From contig NZ_AXAY01000014.1 of assembly GCF_000473045.1 (NCBI RefSeq), forward strand, positions 179,236-243,235: a stretch of DNA of 64,000 nucleotides, written 5' to 3'. Made by a program: the position numbers and the translations under genes. Position 1 is the stretch's first letter, and every line of letters starts with the position of its first letter. The notes beneath the pieces are model-generated. The model did not search any database. It was given only the letters and a program-made list of their open reading frames with translations, and was not told the DNA's origin. This document shows, piece by piece, positions 9,133 to 17,365 of the stretch. Source of the stretch: Bradyrhizobium sp. WSM3983 (GTDB taxonomy: Bacteria; Pseudomonadota; Alphaproteobacteria; Rhizobiales; Xanthobacteraceae).

Positions 9133-9714
9133 ATGAATGTTGTCCCTCGCGAGCTCATGACCAAAATTCCCGTCTCGTCCGCCGATTTCCGCGGCGCCAT
9201 GCGCCACCTCACTGGCGGCGTCAGTGTCATCACCGCCGGACGGGGCAAGGACATCACGGGCATGACGGTTACGTCTGTGACCTCGCTGTCGGTCGATCCG
9301 CCGACGCTGCTGGTCAGCATCAACCGCGATGCCTCGTCGTTCCCGCTGATCCGCCGCCACGGCGCCTTCGGCGTGAACATCCTCGCAGCCGATCAGCTCG
9401 ACGTTGCCGAGCGTTTTGCCGGCAAGGGTGGGCTGAAGGGCGCCGATCGTTTCGCCGGCGCGCAGTGGGTCACGGCCGCCTCCGGCGTGCCGTTGCTGGT
9501 GGGCGCATTGTCGGTCGTCGATTGCGAGGTCGAGGAGATCGTCGAGCGCCATTCGCACGGCATCGTCATCGGCCGCGTCAGGGACATCAAGAATTCGGCC
9601 CGGACCGCGGCGCTCGCCTATTGGCACGGCCAGTATGTGGCTGTCGATCAGGACGAGGACGCTGCAAGGCTCGCGGAAGTCAGCGTTCCCGTCCGCAGCT
9701 TGCGCGGCGCTTGA
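9133..9714 (+). CDS. Flavin reductase-like FMN-binding protein
   Basis: A 193-residue flavin reductase family protein that would supply reduced flavin to a monooxygenase. Recognisable parts are FRGAMRHLTGGVSVITAGRG, the flavin-binding TSVTSLSVDPPTLLVSINRD and FGVNILAADQLDVAERFAG. The start at 9133 has GGGGAG nine bases upstream. It follows the P450 gene on the same strand, but the 265-bp gap means it is probably a separate transcript; whether the two work together is only a guess. Confidence 0.85.
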   Translation: MNVVPRELMTKIPVSSADFRGAMRHLTGGVSVITAGRGKDITGMTVTSVTSLSVDPPTLLVSINRDASSFPLIRRHGAFGVNILAADQLDVAERFAGKGGLKGADRFAGAQWVTAASGVPLLVGALSVVDCEVEEIVERHSHGIVIGRVRDIKNSARTAALAYWHGQYVAVDQDEDAARLAEVSVPVRSLRGA

Positions 9715-9810
9715 TCGCAGCGTTTAGGCGGCGCGCAGGCTGGCCTTTTTTCCCTCATCGCTCTAGAAGCGCCATGAGCCGTCCCGCCGGGACGGTAGTG
9801 GAGCGGAACG

Positions 9811-9969
9811 ATGAAGCGCGTCGCGACCTGGGCCTTTTACGCTGTCGGCGTGCTGGCGATCGCGTATCTTGCCCTATACGCCTACGCGATGTTCAGCGGC
9901 CAGCCTGGTATAATCCCGGGTGACCCCATCCACATTTTCCGCAAGCCCGACGCGCCGAGTTATTCGTAG
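9811..9969 (+). CDS. Small single-pass membrane protein
   Basis: A 52-residue protein. One helix, roughly residues 7-29 (WAFYAVGVLAIAYLALYAYA), crosses the membrane; the tail is short and polar with several prolines. The start ATG has GGAGCGGAACG before it. It is not related to any family I recognise, but a positively charged start (MKR), a clean hydrophobic stretch and codon use like the neighbours support it as real. Function unknown. Confidence 0.5.
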   Translation: MKRVATWAFYAVGVLAIAYLALYAYAMFSGQPGIIPGDPIHIFRKPDAPSYS

Positions 9970-9985
9970 AGCTTGCTCGGGTCTC

Positions 9986-10074
9986 GTAGGGTGAGCAAAG
10001 GCGCACTTGGCCGTGCCCACCATCTCTCCGCAGAGACCGAAGCGGTGGGCACGCTTTCGCTTTGCCCACCCTAC
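9986..10074. repeat. Palindromic intergenic repeat (family B)
   Basis: An imperfect inverted repeat: GTAGGGTGAGCAAAGGCGCA ... on the left is answered by ...CGCTTTGCCCACCCTAC on the right, with an inner GTGCCCACC / GGTGGGCAC pair. It would fold into a long hairpin between the small membrane protein and the M20 peptidase. GTGGGCAAAG-type palindromes are common in Bradyrhizobium intergenic DNA. Confidence 0.7.
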
Positions 10075-10085
10075 GGCACCACCAT

Positions 10086-11234
10086 TCATCCCCGCAAAAT
10101 CGCGAGCGCCAGTGCCTGCGCGCGCGGCACGATGCTCTCGAGTTCGAGATATTCCTCTGGCGAATGGGCGAGCCCGCCAACGGGCCCGACGCCGCAGATG
10201 GTCGGCGTCCCGACCGCGGCGGTGAAGCCGGAATCGGCGCAGCCGCCGGAGAACTCGCCCTGCAGCGTGGTGAGGCCGGCCTGCCTGGCGGCGGCCTGAT
10301 AATTTTCGAACAGCGCCTTCGAGCTCTCGCTCTGCACGACCGGCACGAACTCGCCCTTGATCGTCAGCGTCGCGCTGGTGCCTGGCACGTAAGGCGTTAC
10401 GATGATCCGTTCGATCTCGGCCATCACCTTGCCGCGATCCGCCGGATCGAGGTAGCGCATGTCGATCTGGCCCTCAGCGTAGGGCGCGGTCGTGTTGACC
10501 GACTGGCCGCCCGAGATGAGGCCGACATTGAGCGTGATGCCCTTGGTGAGGTCGGTCAGCGCGTGGATCTGGATGATCTTGTGTGCGAGCTCGCCGATCG
10601 CGCTGATGCCCGCGGCGAAATTGGCACCGGAATGCGCTGCCTTGCCGGTGACGGCCATATGCATGAAGATGCCCCCCTTGCGACTGGTGACGACGTTGCC
10701 GGTCGGGCGGCCCGGCTCGGAATTGAACACCGCCCGCGCGGCGCGCCCTTCACGCTCGATCACAGGCCGCGACGAGGGCGAACCGATCTCCTCGTCCGAG
10801 GTGATCAGCACCTTGATCGGATGCGGTGAGCCGCCGAATTTGTGAAAGGCGGTGGCCACGAACACGTTCATGACGAGGCCGGCCTTCATGTCGGCGACGC
10901 CGGGGCCATAGGCGCGCTTGTCCTTGACCGTGAACGGACGACGTCCGGCCTCGCCCTTGCCGAATACGGTGTCGCGATGTCCCATCAACAGCACCGGCCT
11001 TTCGTTGCTGCCGGGTTTTGCCACTTCGGCGTGGAGCGCGTCGCCAAACGTGCCGTGGCTCTCCCTGCGCGAGGGAATGCCGTGCTCGGCAAAATGCCGC
11101 TCGAACCGCGCACCGACTGCATCGACGCCTTCCTTGTCGTAAGATCCGGAATCGATGTTCACGACGTCGCGCAAGAGATCGATCATCGCCTGCCGCTGCG
11201 ACGCCAGCCAATCCGTGATTTGAGCTTCAGACAT
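10086..11234 (-). CDS. M20-family metallopeptidase (glutamate carboxypeptidase-like)
   Basis: A 382-residue zinc amidohydrolase of the M20 (ArgE/DapE/CPG2) family. The first metal ligand lies in LLMGHRDTVF, the bridging Asp in YGPGVADMKAGLVM, the general base and next ligand in ITSDEEIGSPSS, and later FNSEPGRPTGNVVTSRKGG, all in the expected order. The dimerisation domain (about residues 180-290) includes AAHSGANFAAGISAIGELAH. Length matches carboxypeptidase G2-like enzymes. It probably releases C-terminal glutamate or hydrolyses an N-acyl amino acid; exact substrate unknown. Confidence 0.87.
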   Translation of the reverse strand: MSEAQITDWLASQRQAMIDLLRDVVNIDSGSYDKEGVDAVGARFERHFAEHGIPSRRESHGTFGDALHAEVAKPGSNERPVLLMGHRDTVFGKGEAGRRPFTVKDKRAYGPGVADMKAGLVMNVFVATAFHKFGGSPHPIKVLITSDEEIGSPSSRPVIEREGRAARAVFNSEPGRPTGNVVTSRKGGIFMHMAVTGKAAHSGANFAAGISAIGELAHKIIQIHALTDLTKGITLNVGLISGGQSVNTTAPYAEGQIDMRYLDPADRGKVMAEIERIIVTPYVPGTSATLTIKGEFVPVVQSESSKALFENYQAAARQAGLTTLQGEFSGGCADSGFTAAVGTPTICGVGPVGGLAHSPEEYLELESIVPRAQALALAILRG

Positions 11235-11323
11235 GTGGTTCCTCGCGTGGGTCTCATGCGGGTTATAGGGTGTTGTGCAGGCGCGACCTAGTCGGAGAAT
11301 GCGGTGCGGCCATGTCCACCAAT

Positions 11324-11450
11324 GTCGTCCCGGCGAAGGCCGGGACCCATACCGCGGAATCTATCGAGTTGTGTTGCTAGGAGTACCGAACGACGAGCCT
11401 TCGCCAAATTGCTCCCTGTGGTTATGGGTCCCGGCCTTCGCCGGGACGAC
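11324..11450. repeat. Palindromic intergenic repeat (family A, copy 1)
   Basis: The ends GTCGTCCCGGCGAAGGCCGG and CCGGCCTTCGCCGGGACGAC are exact reverse complements over 20 bases. The interior includes ACCCATACCGCG and CCCTGTGGTTATGG. A diverged copy with the same layout lies at 17366-17502. Both sit in gaps between convergent or terminal gene ends. Confidence 0.85.
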
Positions 11451-11484
11451 GGCGGAGAGTGAGGCGGCGCTGCGAGCCCACCGC

Positions 11485-11519
11485 CAAAACAAAATGCCCG
11501 GGACTTGGCCCGGGCATTC
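11485..11519 (-). terminator. Rho-independent terminator of the flagellar operon
   Basis: Read on the minus strand, AATGCCCGGG-CCAAGT-CCCGGGCATT forms a perfect 10-bp stem followed by TTTGTTTTGG. It lies 20 bases downstream of the flbD stop codon and is the obvious end of the fliF-to-flbD transcript. Confidence 0.85.
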
Positions 11520-11539
11520 GCATTCCCTCGCGTAAAGCC

Positions 11540-12925
11540 TTACGCCCCAATCATCGGCATCCGCGGATACTCACCCGGTGTGCCCGCCGGCGTGATCGGG
11601 ATGCCGCCGTCGGAATATTCGTTGAGCTTGTTGCGCAGCGTGCGGATCGAGATGCCCAGGATGTTGGCGGCATGGGTCCGGTTGCCGAGACAGTGCTTCA
11701 GCGTCTCCAGGATCAGGTCGCGTTCGACGTCGGCGACCGTGCGCCCCACCAGCGCCCGCGTCACCTGCTCGGCGGCCATGGTGGCATGCGCCACGGCCGG
11801 CGCCGTCTTGGCGAGGTCGAGGCGATCGCCGTCCGGAGTCAGGATCGCATCGGGCCCGATCTCGTCGCCCTGTGCCATCAGCACGGAGCGGTGCATGGTG
11901 TTTTCGAGCTCGCGGACGTTGCCTTGCCAGCGGTTGCTGGAGAGCACGCGGCGGGCTTCAGTCGAGATCGGCCGCACCGGCACGCCGTTGGCCTCGGCGT
12001 ATTTCTTCACGAAATGCTGGGCGAGCTCGAGAATGTCGGCGGGCCGCTCGCGCAGCGGCGGGATCTTCAAATTCACGACGTTGAGGCGGAACAGCAGATC
12101 CTCGCGGAATGTGCCTTCGCGCACGGCATCCGCCAGATTTCGGTTCGAGGTCGCGATGATGCGGATGTCGACCGGGACCGGCTTGGTGCCGCCGACACGA
12201 TCGATCACGCGCTCCTGGATGGCGCGGAGCAATTTTGATTGCAGGCGGACGTCCATCTCCGAGATTTCGTCCAGCAGCAGCGTGCCGCCGGTCGCCTCCT
12301 CGAACTTGCCGATGCGGCGGGCGATCGCGCCGGTGAACGCGCCCTTCTCATGGCCGAACAGCTCGGATTCCAGCAGATGCTCGGGAATTGCGGCGCAGTT
12401 GATCGAAATGAACGGGCGCTTCGCGCGCGTCGAGCGGGTGTGGACGTAACGCGCCAGCACTTCCTTGCCCGTTCCGGATTCGCCGGTGATCATCACCGAG
12501 GCGTCGGAGCCCGCGATCTGCTGGGCGAGCTTGATGACGCGCGCCATGGCTTCGTCGCGATAGACCAGCTCGCGGGAATCGTTGGCGACGGCCGCCAGCA
12601 CCGCGGCGATCAGCTCCGGGTCCGGCGGCAGCGGGATGTATTCCTTGGCGCCGGCATGGATCGCGGCGACCGCGGCGCGGGCGTCGTTGGTGATGCCGCA
12701 GGCGACGATCGGGGCGTGGATGTGCTCGGCCTCGAGCCGCATCACGAGGTCGCGGATGTCGAGGGCGACGTCGACCAGCAGGAGGTCCGCCCCCTTGCCG
12801 CCGCGCAGCACGCGCATCGCCTGCTCGTGATCCTCGGCGTGGGTCACGGTAGCGCCGTTCTCCATCGCGATCTTGGTGGCGGTGGTGAGCTGGCCCTTCA
12901 ATGTGCCAACGATGAGAAGCCGCAT
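11540..12925 (-). CDS. flbD: Sigma-54-dependent flagellar regulator FlbD
   Basis: A 461-residue NtrC-family activator for class III flagellar genes. Domains in order: degenerate receiver (residues 1-115, with LLLVDVALDIR), AAA+ central domain with Walker A GESGTGKE, the sigma-54-contact loop GAFTGA (in FGHEKGAFTGAIARRIGKFE), Walker B GTLLLDEISEM and the R-finger region ELENTMHR, and a C-terminal Fis-type helix-turn-helix (NRTHAANILGISIRTLRNKL). The receiver lacks the usual acidic cluster, which matches FlbD of Caulobacter. It is the last gene of the fliF operon and closes with a strong terminator. Its cofactor FliX is not in this window. Confidence 0.93.
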   Translation of the reverse strand: MRLLIVGTLKGQLTTATKIAMENGATVTHAEDHEQAMRVLRGGKGADLLLVDVALDIRDLVMRLEAEHIHAPIVACGITNDARAAVAAIHAGAKEYIPLPPDPELIAAVLAAVANDSRELVYRDEAMARVIKLAQQIAGSDASVMITGESGTGKEVLARYVHTRSTRAKRPFISINCAAIPEHLLESELFGHEKGAFTGAIARRIGKFEEATGGTLLLDEISEMDVRLQSKLLRAIQERVIDRVGGTKPVPVDIRIIATSNRNLADAVREGTFREDLLFRLNVVNLKIPPLRERPADILELAQHFVKKYAEANGVPVRPISTEARRVLSSNRWQGNVRELENTMHRSVLMAQGDEIGPDAILTPDGDRLDLAKTAPAVAHATMAAEQVTRALVGRTVADVERDLILETLKHCLGNRTHAANILGISIRTLRNKLNEYSDGGIPITPAGTPGEYPRMPMIGA

Positions 12926-12977
12926 GTCAGTCTCCTGTCCGTCTGGTCGCGCTGCCGCGCGTCATTCCTTGTTCGCT

Positions 12978-13328
12978 TTACGCGCGTTCGGTCTTGATGA
13001 TTTCGGTCATGGTCACGCCGAGCTTGTCCTCGACCAGGACGACTTCGCCGCGGGCGACCAGCTTGTTGTTGACGTAGATGTCGATGGCCTCGCCGACGCG
13101 GCGGTCGAGCTCCAGCACGGTACCGGGTCCGAGCTTCAGCAGCTCGCTGACGTCCATCTTCGAGCGGCCGAGCACGGCCGAGACCTGCACCGGCACGTCA
13201 AAGACGGCTTCGAGGTCGGCGGCGACGCGGGCCGCATATTCGTCCTCGTTGTAGCCGACATCAGCGCTGGTCGGCGGCAGCGGGCCGTTGAGATCAGGCA
13301 GCGGGACCTGTCCGTCGGTGTCGCTCAT
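12978..13328 (-). CDS. fliN: Flagellar motor switch protein FliN
   Basis: A 116-residue C-ring protein. The C-terminal SpoA (surface presentation of antigens) domain is clear: VPVQVSAVLGRSKMDVSELL, LGPGTVLELDRRVGEAIDIY and VNNKLVARGEVVLVEDKLGV, the conserved FliN core. The 35-residue N-terminus is acidic and disordered. FliN, FliM and FliG together set rotation direction. The gene lies 4 bp downstream of fliH, so the two are translated from one message. FliM is not in this window. Confidence 0.95.
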   Translation of the reverse strand: MSDTDGQVPLPDLNGPLPPTSADVGYNEDEYAARVAADLEAVFDVPVQVSAVLGRSKMDVSELLKLGPGTVLELDRRVGEAIDIYVNNKLVARGEVVLVEDKLGVTMTEIIKTERA

Positions 13329-13331
13329 GGC

Positions 13332-13955
13332 TTAGTTCCCCTTGCGCGACGCGATATAGCGTCCGACCATGTCGTCGATCTTGGCCGCGATGGCGTTGCG
13401 CTCCAGCACGACGCCGCCATCGGCCCATTCGATCCGGCAGTCGCCGGTGGCAATATCAGGCTCGGCCAGGATCACCAGCCGTCCCTCGAAGCCGCTCTGC
13501 TTGGCGAGCCGCTCGATCTTCTCGCGCGCGCTGTCGTAGAGGGCATCGTTGATGCGGACCACGAGATGCGGCGTCGCGACCAGATGCGAGAAGCAATCCT
13601 TGACCAGCGCGATGATCTCGCCGAGCGGCTCGGCGGCGACCAGATCGGCGCACAGCTTGCGCGCCACGGCAACCGCGACGTCGACCGCCTCGGTTTCCAT
13701 CTTGGTCTCGATGTTGCCGATTCCTGCGGCGATGCCCCGGATCGCGATGTTGATTTCTTCCATGGCAAGCGCGACGCGGCGGTCGCTCTCGGCCTTGGCC
13801 TCGCGCTGGCCCGCGGCGAAGCCGTCCTGATAGGCGCGCGCTTCGGCTTCCGCGACCTTCTGCGCGATCTCGGCCGCGGTCGCGGCCTTCTCGCGCGTCC
13901 GGTCCGGCGCAGCGAAATCGGTGTCGAACAGGAATTTGGCGGGAGCGCCCATCAA
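13332..13955 (-). CDS. fliH: Flagellar assembly protein FliH
   Basis: A 207-residue regulator of the flagellar export ATPase FliI. The N-terminal third is a long helix of charged and Ala-rich residues (AEIAQKVAEAEARAYQDGFA, AGQREAKAESDRR), as in other FliH proteins. The C-terminal half contains ALVKDCFSHLVATPHLVVRI and VILAEPDIATGDCRIEWADG, the latter being the most conserved FliH/YscL block. Start codon overlaps the fliG stop by four bases, so translation is likely coupled. Confidence 0.9.
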   Translation of the reverse strand: MMGAPAKFLFDTDFAAPDRTREKAATAAEIAQKVAEAEARAYQDGFAAGQREAKAESDRRVALAMEEINIAIRGIAAGIGNIETKMETEAVDVAVAVARKLCADLVAAEPLGEIIALVKDCFSHLVATPHLVVRINDALYDSAREKIERLAKQSGFEGRLVILAEPDIATGDCRIEWADGGVVLERNAIAAKIDDMVGRYIASRKGN

Positions 13956-15046
13956 TACACCAGCTCGTCGTCAGCGCGGTTCTTGGTCAGCATGATCTCG
14001 CCCTTGGCGGCGAGATCCTTGGCGAGGTTGACCAGCAGCGCCTGGGCCTCGTCGACGTCGCGCAGACGCACTGGGCCCATCGCCGCCATGTCGTCCTGGA
14101 GCATCTTGGCCGCGCGCGAGGACATGTTGCCGAAGAAGAAGTTGCGGACGTCCTCGTTGGCGCTCTTCAGCGCGACGCCGAGCTTGTCCTTGTCGACGTT
14201 GCGCATCAGGGTCTGGGCCGAGCCGGAATCCAGCTTGATGAGATCGTCGAAGGTGAACATCAGCGCCTTGATGCGCTCGGCGGATTCGCGGTTCTCTTCT
14301 TCGAGCGAGGTGATGAAGCGGGTTTCGGTCTGGCGGTCGAAATTGTTGAAGATTTCCGCCATCACCTCATGGGCGTCGCGGCGGCGGGTCTGCGACAGGT
14401 TGGACATGAATTCGGTGCGCAGCGTCTTCTCCACGCTCTCGATCACCTCCTTCTGCACCGCCTCCATCTTCAGCATGCGGTTGACGACGTCGAGGGCGAG
14501 ATCCTCGGGGAAGATGCCGAGCACGCGCGCGGCGTGTTCCGGCTTCAGCTTCGACAGCACCACCGCGATTGTCTGCGGGTATTCGTTCTTGAGGTAGTTG
14601 GCGAGAACCTCTTCCTGCACGTTGGACAGCTTCTCCCACATGTTGCGGCCGGCGGGTCCGCGGATTTCGTCCATGATGCCGTTGACGCGCTCGGGCGCCA
14701 GATATTGCTGGAGCAGCCGCTCGGTGGCGTCGAAATTGCCCATCAGCGCGCCGGAGGCCGACATGCGCGAGACGAATTCGAGCAGCATGTCCTCCACCGT
14801 GTCGACCTCGACGGTGCCGAGCGTCGACATTTCCAGCGAGAGCTGACGCACCTCGTCGTCGTCGAGCAGCGACCAGATCTTGCCGCCATATTGCTCGCCG
14901 AGCGCCAGCATCAGGATCGCGGCGCGCTTCGGTCCGGCGACCGCCTCGACCTTGGCGCCGCCCGCACGGCTTCCGGCGCGCTGGCCGAGCGTGGAGATTA
15001 CGCTGGTGATGTCGTTCGAGTTGGCGTTCTGCAGATTGCCGGCCAT
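13952..15046 (-). CDS. fliG: Flagellar motor switch protein FliG
   Basis: A 364-residue switch protein that binds FliF in the basal body and transmits torque from the stator. It has the three FliG domains in order: N-terminal (AAILMLALGEQYGGKIWSLL), middle with the EHPQ-like region (YPQTIAVVLSKLKPEHAARV, LGIFPEDL), and C-terminal charged helix with the ARM-like patch (MFTFDDLIKLDSGSAQTLMR, SSRAAKMLQDDMAAMGPVRL). The charged torque residues (K-D-R) are visible. It starts 14 bp after the fliF stop and overlaps fliH. Confidence 0.95.
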   Translation of the reverse strand: MAGNLQNANSNDITSVISTLGQRAGSRAGGAKVEAVAGPKRAAILMLALGEQYGGKIWSLLDDDEVRQLSLEMSTLGTVEVDTVEDMLLEFVSRMSASGALMGNFDATERLLQQYLAPERVNGIMDEIRGPAGRNMWEKLSNVQEEVLANYLKNEYPQTIAVVLSKLKPEHAARVLGIFPEDLALDVVNRMLKMEAVQKEVIESVEKTLRTEFMSNLSQTRRRDAHEVMAEIFNNFDRQTETRFITSLEEENRESAERIKALMFTFDDLIKLDSGSAQTLMRNVDKDKLGVALKSANEDVRNFFFGNMSSRAAKMLQDDMAAMGPVRLRDVDEAQALLVNLAKDLAAKGEIMLTKNRADDELVY

Positions 15047-15060
15047 GTCAGTTCACTCGA

Positions 15061-16704
15061 TCATTTCGTGGGTTCGGTCAGCCATTGGCGGATGATGGCG
15101 ACGGTTTCGTTGGGGTTGCGTTCGGCGAGCTCGCCGACGCGATGAACGGACTGGGCATGGACCTGACCCTGGATGGTGGCGACGTCGATCGCGCTGGCGG
15201 CGCCGCTCGGCAGGAGCGCCTGGCCGCTGGCGGCCGGCGCGGCCTCGTCGCTCGCCGCGGGGCCGGCGAGGACGCCGGAGATAGCGGCCGCAACCTCGTC
15301 AGAGGCGAGGATGCGCTTCACCAGCGGGCGGATGACCATGAACATCACGACCAGCCCGAGCAGCATCATCACGCCGAGCTCGACGAAGTACATGACGTCG
15401 TCCTTGGTGAACTGCAGCATGCCGAGGAAGCCGGAGGGCTCGGTGATCGGGGCGGTGGAGGGCGCGTCGGCAAAGCGCAGATTGACGACCTCGACCTGGT
15501 CGCCGCGCTTCTGGTCGAAGCCGATCGCCGAGCGCACCAGGGTGGCGATGCGGTCGAGCTGCTCCTTGGTGCGGTCGGTGTAGGCGAGCTCGCCCTTGTC
15601 GTTCTTGGTGTAGATGCCGTCGACCAGCACCGCGACCGAGATCCGGTTGACCCGGCCGGCCTCCGTCACTTCGGTCTTGGTGGTGCGGGAGATCTCGTAA
15701 TTGTTGGTCTCTTCGGTCTTCTTGCTCTGGTCCTTCGCCGCCGGACCGCTGTTCTGCTGCTGGCCGGGCAGCTCGTTGTTGACCGTGACCTGGCCGTTAT
15801 TGTCGGCGGTCATGCTCTGCTCTTCGCGGGTCTGGCTCGAGCGCAGCACGCGGCCTTCGGGATCGAACTTGTCCGAGGTCTGGGTGACCTTGTTGAAGTC
15901 GAAATCGGCGGAGAGCTGGACGCGGGCGCGGCCCGAACCGACCACGGAGGAGACGATGTCCTCAACCTGCTTGCGGATGCGCTTCTCGAAGGCGGTGCGG
16001 CGCTCGTCGCCGACCGCCTGCTCTGGATCGGTGGCGGCACCATCGGCGAGCAGCTGGCCGGCCTCGTCGACGATCGAGACCCGCTGCGGCTTCAAGCCGT
16101 TGACGGCGGAGGCGACGAGATGCCGGATGGCGCGGATCTGCTGGGCTTCCAGCGAGCCGCGGACCCGCACCACGATCGAGGCCGACGGCTCCGGCGCCTC
16201 GCGCGCGAACAGCGGACGCTCCGGCAGCACCAGATGGACGCGGGCGGCCTGGATCCGGTCGATGGCGCGGATGGTGCGGGCGAGCTCACCCTCCAGCGCG
16301 CGCAGATGATTGATATTCTGGACGAAAGAGGTGGTGCCGAGCGCGTCCGACTTGTCGAAGACTTCGTAGCCGATGCCGCCGCCCTTGGGCAGGCCGCCCT
16401 CGGCGAGCTTCATCCGCAGCCGGGTGACCTTGTCCTTGGGCACCATGATGATGCTGCCTTCATTGCGCAGCTCGAACTGGATGCCCTGGCGTTCCAGGTC
16501 TTTGATAATGCCGGAGGAATCCTCGACCGACAGGTCGGTGAACAGCGTCGTCATCTGCGGCGTGGTGACGCGCATGATGACGAAGGCAAAAAAGCCGACG
16601 AGCGCGGCGGTGACCGCGATCATCGCGCCGAAGCGGGCGGCGCCGATACCCTTTAAAAAGTCCGCAAGACCTTGCAAGCAACCGCCCCGAGATTCGACCC
16701 GCAT
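15061..16704 (-). CDS. fliF: Flagellar MS-ring protein FliF
   Basis: The MS-ring scaffold of the basal body, 547 residues as called. Two membrane helices flank a large periplasmic part: the first about residues 25-48 (FGAMIAVTAALVGFFAFVIM), the second about residues 430-455 (MYFVELGVMMLLGLVVMFMV). Conserved ring-building motifs include GLPKGGGIGYEVFDKSDALG, ARVHLVLPERPLF and EKRIRKQVEDIVSSVVG. The C-terminal tail ends RNPNETVAIIRQWLTEP, the FliG-binding segment. An alternative start is a TTG at 16677 (LQGLADFLKGI). First gene of the operon; a CtrA-like site lies about 55 bp upstream. Confidence 0.93.
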   Translation of the reverse strand: MRVESRGGCLQGLADFLKGIGAARFGAMIAVTAALVGFFAFVIMRVTTPQMTTLFTDLSVEDSSGIIKDLERQGIQFELRNEGSIIMVPKDKVTRLRMKLAEGGLPKGGGIGYEVFDKSDALGTTSFVQNINHLRALEGELARTIRAIDRIQAARVHLVLPERPLFAREAPEPSASIVVRVRGSLEAQQIRAIRHLVASAVNGLKPQRVSIVDEAGQLLADGAATDPEQAVGDERRTAFEKRIRKQVEDIVSSVVGSGRARVQLSADFDFNKVTQTSDKFDPEGRVLRSSQTREEQSMTADNNGQVTVNNELPGQQQNSGPAAKDQSKKTEETNNYEISRTTKTEVTEAGRVNRISVAVLVDGIYTKNDKGELAYTDRTKEQLDRIATLVRSAIGFDQKRGDQVEVVNLRFADAPSTAPITEPSGFLGMLQFTKDDVMYFVELGVMMLLGLVVMFMVIRPLVKRILASDEVAAAISGVLAGPAASDEAAPAASGQALLPSGAASAIDVATIQGQVHAQSVHRVGELAERNPNETVAIIRQWLTEPTK

Positions 16705-16756
16705 CCCAAGAGCGGCCGAGTGGGCAATTATTGCCTAGGTGATGGTTTCGATATGG

Positions 16757-16770
16757 TTAACGAAGGTTAA
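16757..16770. promoter_or_regulatory. Putative CtrA-type site upstream of fliF
   Basis: TTAACGAAGGTTAA is a palindrome-like pair of TTAA half sites six bases apart, 53 bp upstream of fliF. CtrA consensus is TTAA-N7-TTAA, so the spacing is one short. The adjacent sciP homolog, whose product binds CtrA in Caulobacter, makes it worth testing. Confidence 0.4.
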
Positions 16771-16805
16771 GAGCTCGGACAAAAGTCGCGTCAAAAGCAA
16801 ACATG

Positions 16806-16839
16806 AAAAAAATCGGCCTCGCTACGCGGGGCCGATTTT
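16806..16839. terminator. Bidirectional hairpin terminator downstream of sciP
   Basis: AAAAAATCGGCCTC-loop-GGGGCCGATTTT forms an eight-base perfect core stem (AATCGGCC/GGCCGATT) flanked by A-tract on the left and T-tract on the right. It lies just past the sciP stop (16868, minus strand) and would separate sciP from fliF. Confidence 0.8.
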
Positions 16840-16867
16840 CGTCAAAAGCAGCAGATTTCCGGATTGC

Positions 16868-17143
16868 TTACTGGCGATATTGCTGGATGCGGGTAGTGCG
16901 AAGGCCCGCCAGACCGTGCTGGTCAATGGAAAACTGCCAGGATAGGAATTCGTCGACCGTCAGGGTGTACCGGCTGCAGGCCTCCTCGAGCGAGAGAAGT
17001 CCGCCACGAACTGCGGCGACCACCTCGGCCTTGCGGCGGATGACCCAGCGTTTGGTGCCGGGTGCGGGCAGATCTGCAATCGTCAGCGGACTGCCGTCCG
17101 GCCCGATGACGTATTTTACCCTCGGGCGATGGGGTTCTGTCAT
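16868..17143 (-). CDS. sciP: DUF1153 protein, SciP-like CtrA regulator
   Basis: A 91-residue helix-turn-helix protein of the DUF1153 family, to which the Caulobacter SciP belongs. Its signature is VKYVIGPDGSPLTIADLPAP, then KRWVIRRKAEVVAAVRGGLL and LEEACSRYTLTVDEFLSWQ. SciP binds CtrA and represses CtrA-activated genes, including flagellar genes, in the G1 swarmer-cell phase. Its position between the fliF operon and flgD/fliK fits a role in timing flagellar gene expression. The start MTEPHRPRVKYVIG is chosen over an upstream ATG (17164) because the conserved domain begins there. The name is by family and context, not experiment. Confidence 0.82.
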   Translation of the reverse strand: MTEPHRPRVKYVIGPDGSPLTIADLPAPGTKRWVIRRKAEVVAAVRGGLLSLEEACSRYTLTVDEFLSWQFSIDQHGLAGLRTTRIQQYRQ

Positions 17144-17365
17144 GGCGTACTCACAAACTCTCAACCACTGAACTCACGCCGTAACCCTACGCATGCGGGC
17201 TTAAAAATCCGCTAAGCCTAAGGCTTCAATACAATTCTCCTTGAAACTGGCTGGAACAAAGCCGGCGCAGCCGGCTGAAAACACAATTTCAGCCGGCCGA
17301 GCGGGGTCTTCGTAAATACTTTACTAACGAACGGGGCCTGGGCGCTGCTTGCTGTGGCCCCAACT

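Noticed and set aside
12873..14597. 574-residue open frame on the plus strand opposite fliN, fliH and fliG
   Set aside because: It spans three well-supported flagellar genes on the other strand and has no family match.
15085..16656. 523-residue open frame on the plus strand opposite fliF
   Set aside because: It lies fully antisense to fliF, has no recognisable domain, and shows the Arg/Ala/Gly/Asp bias that appears in antisense frames of GC-rich genes.
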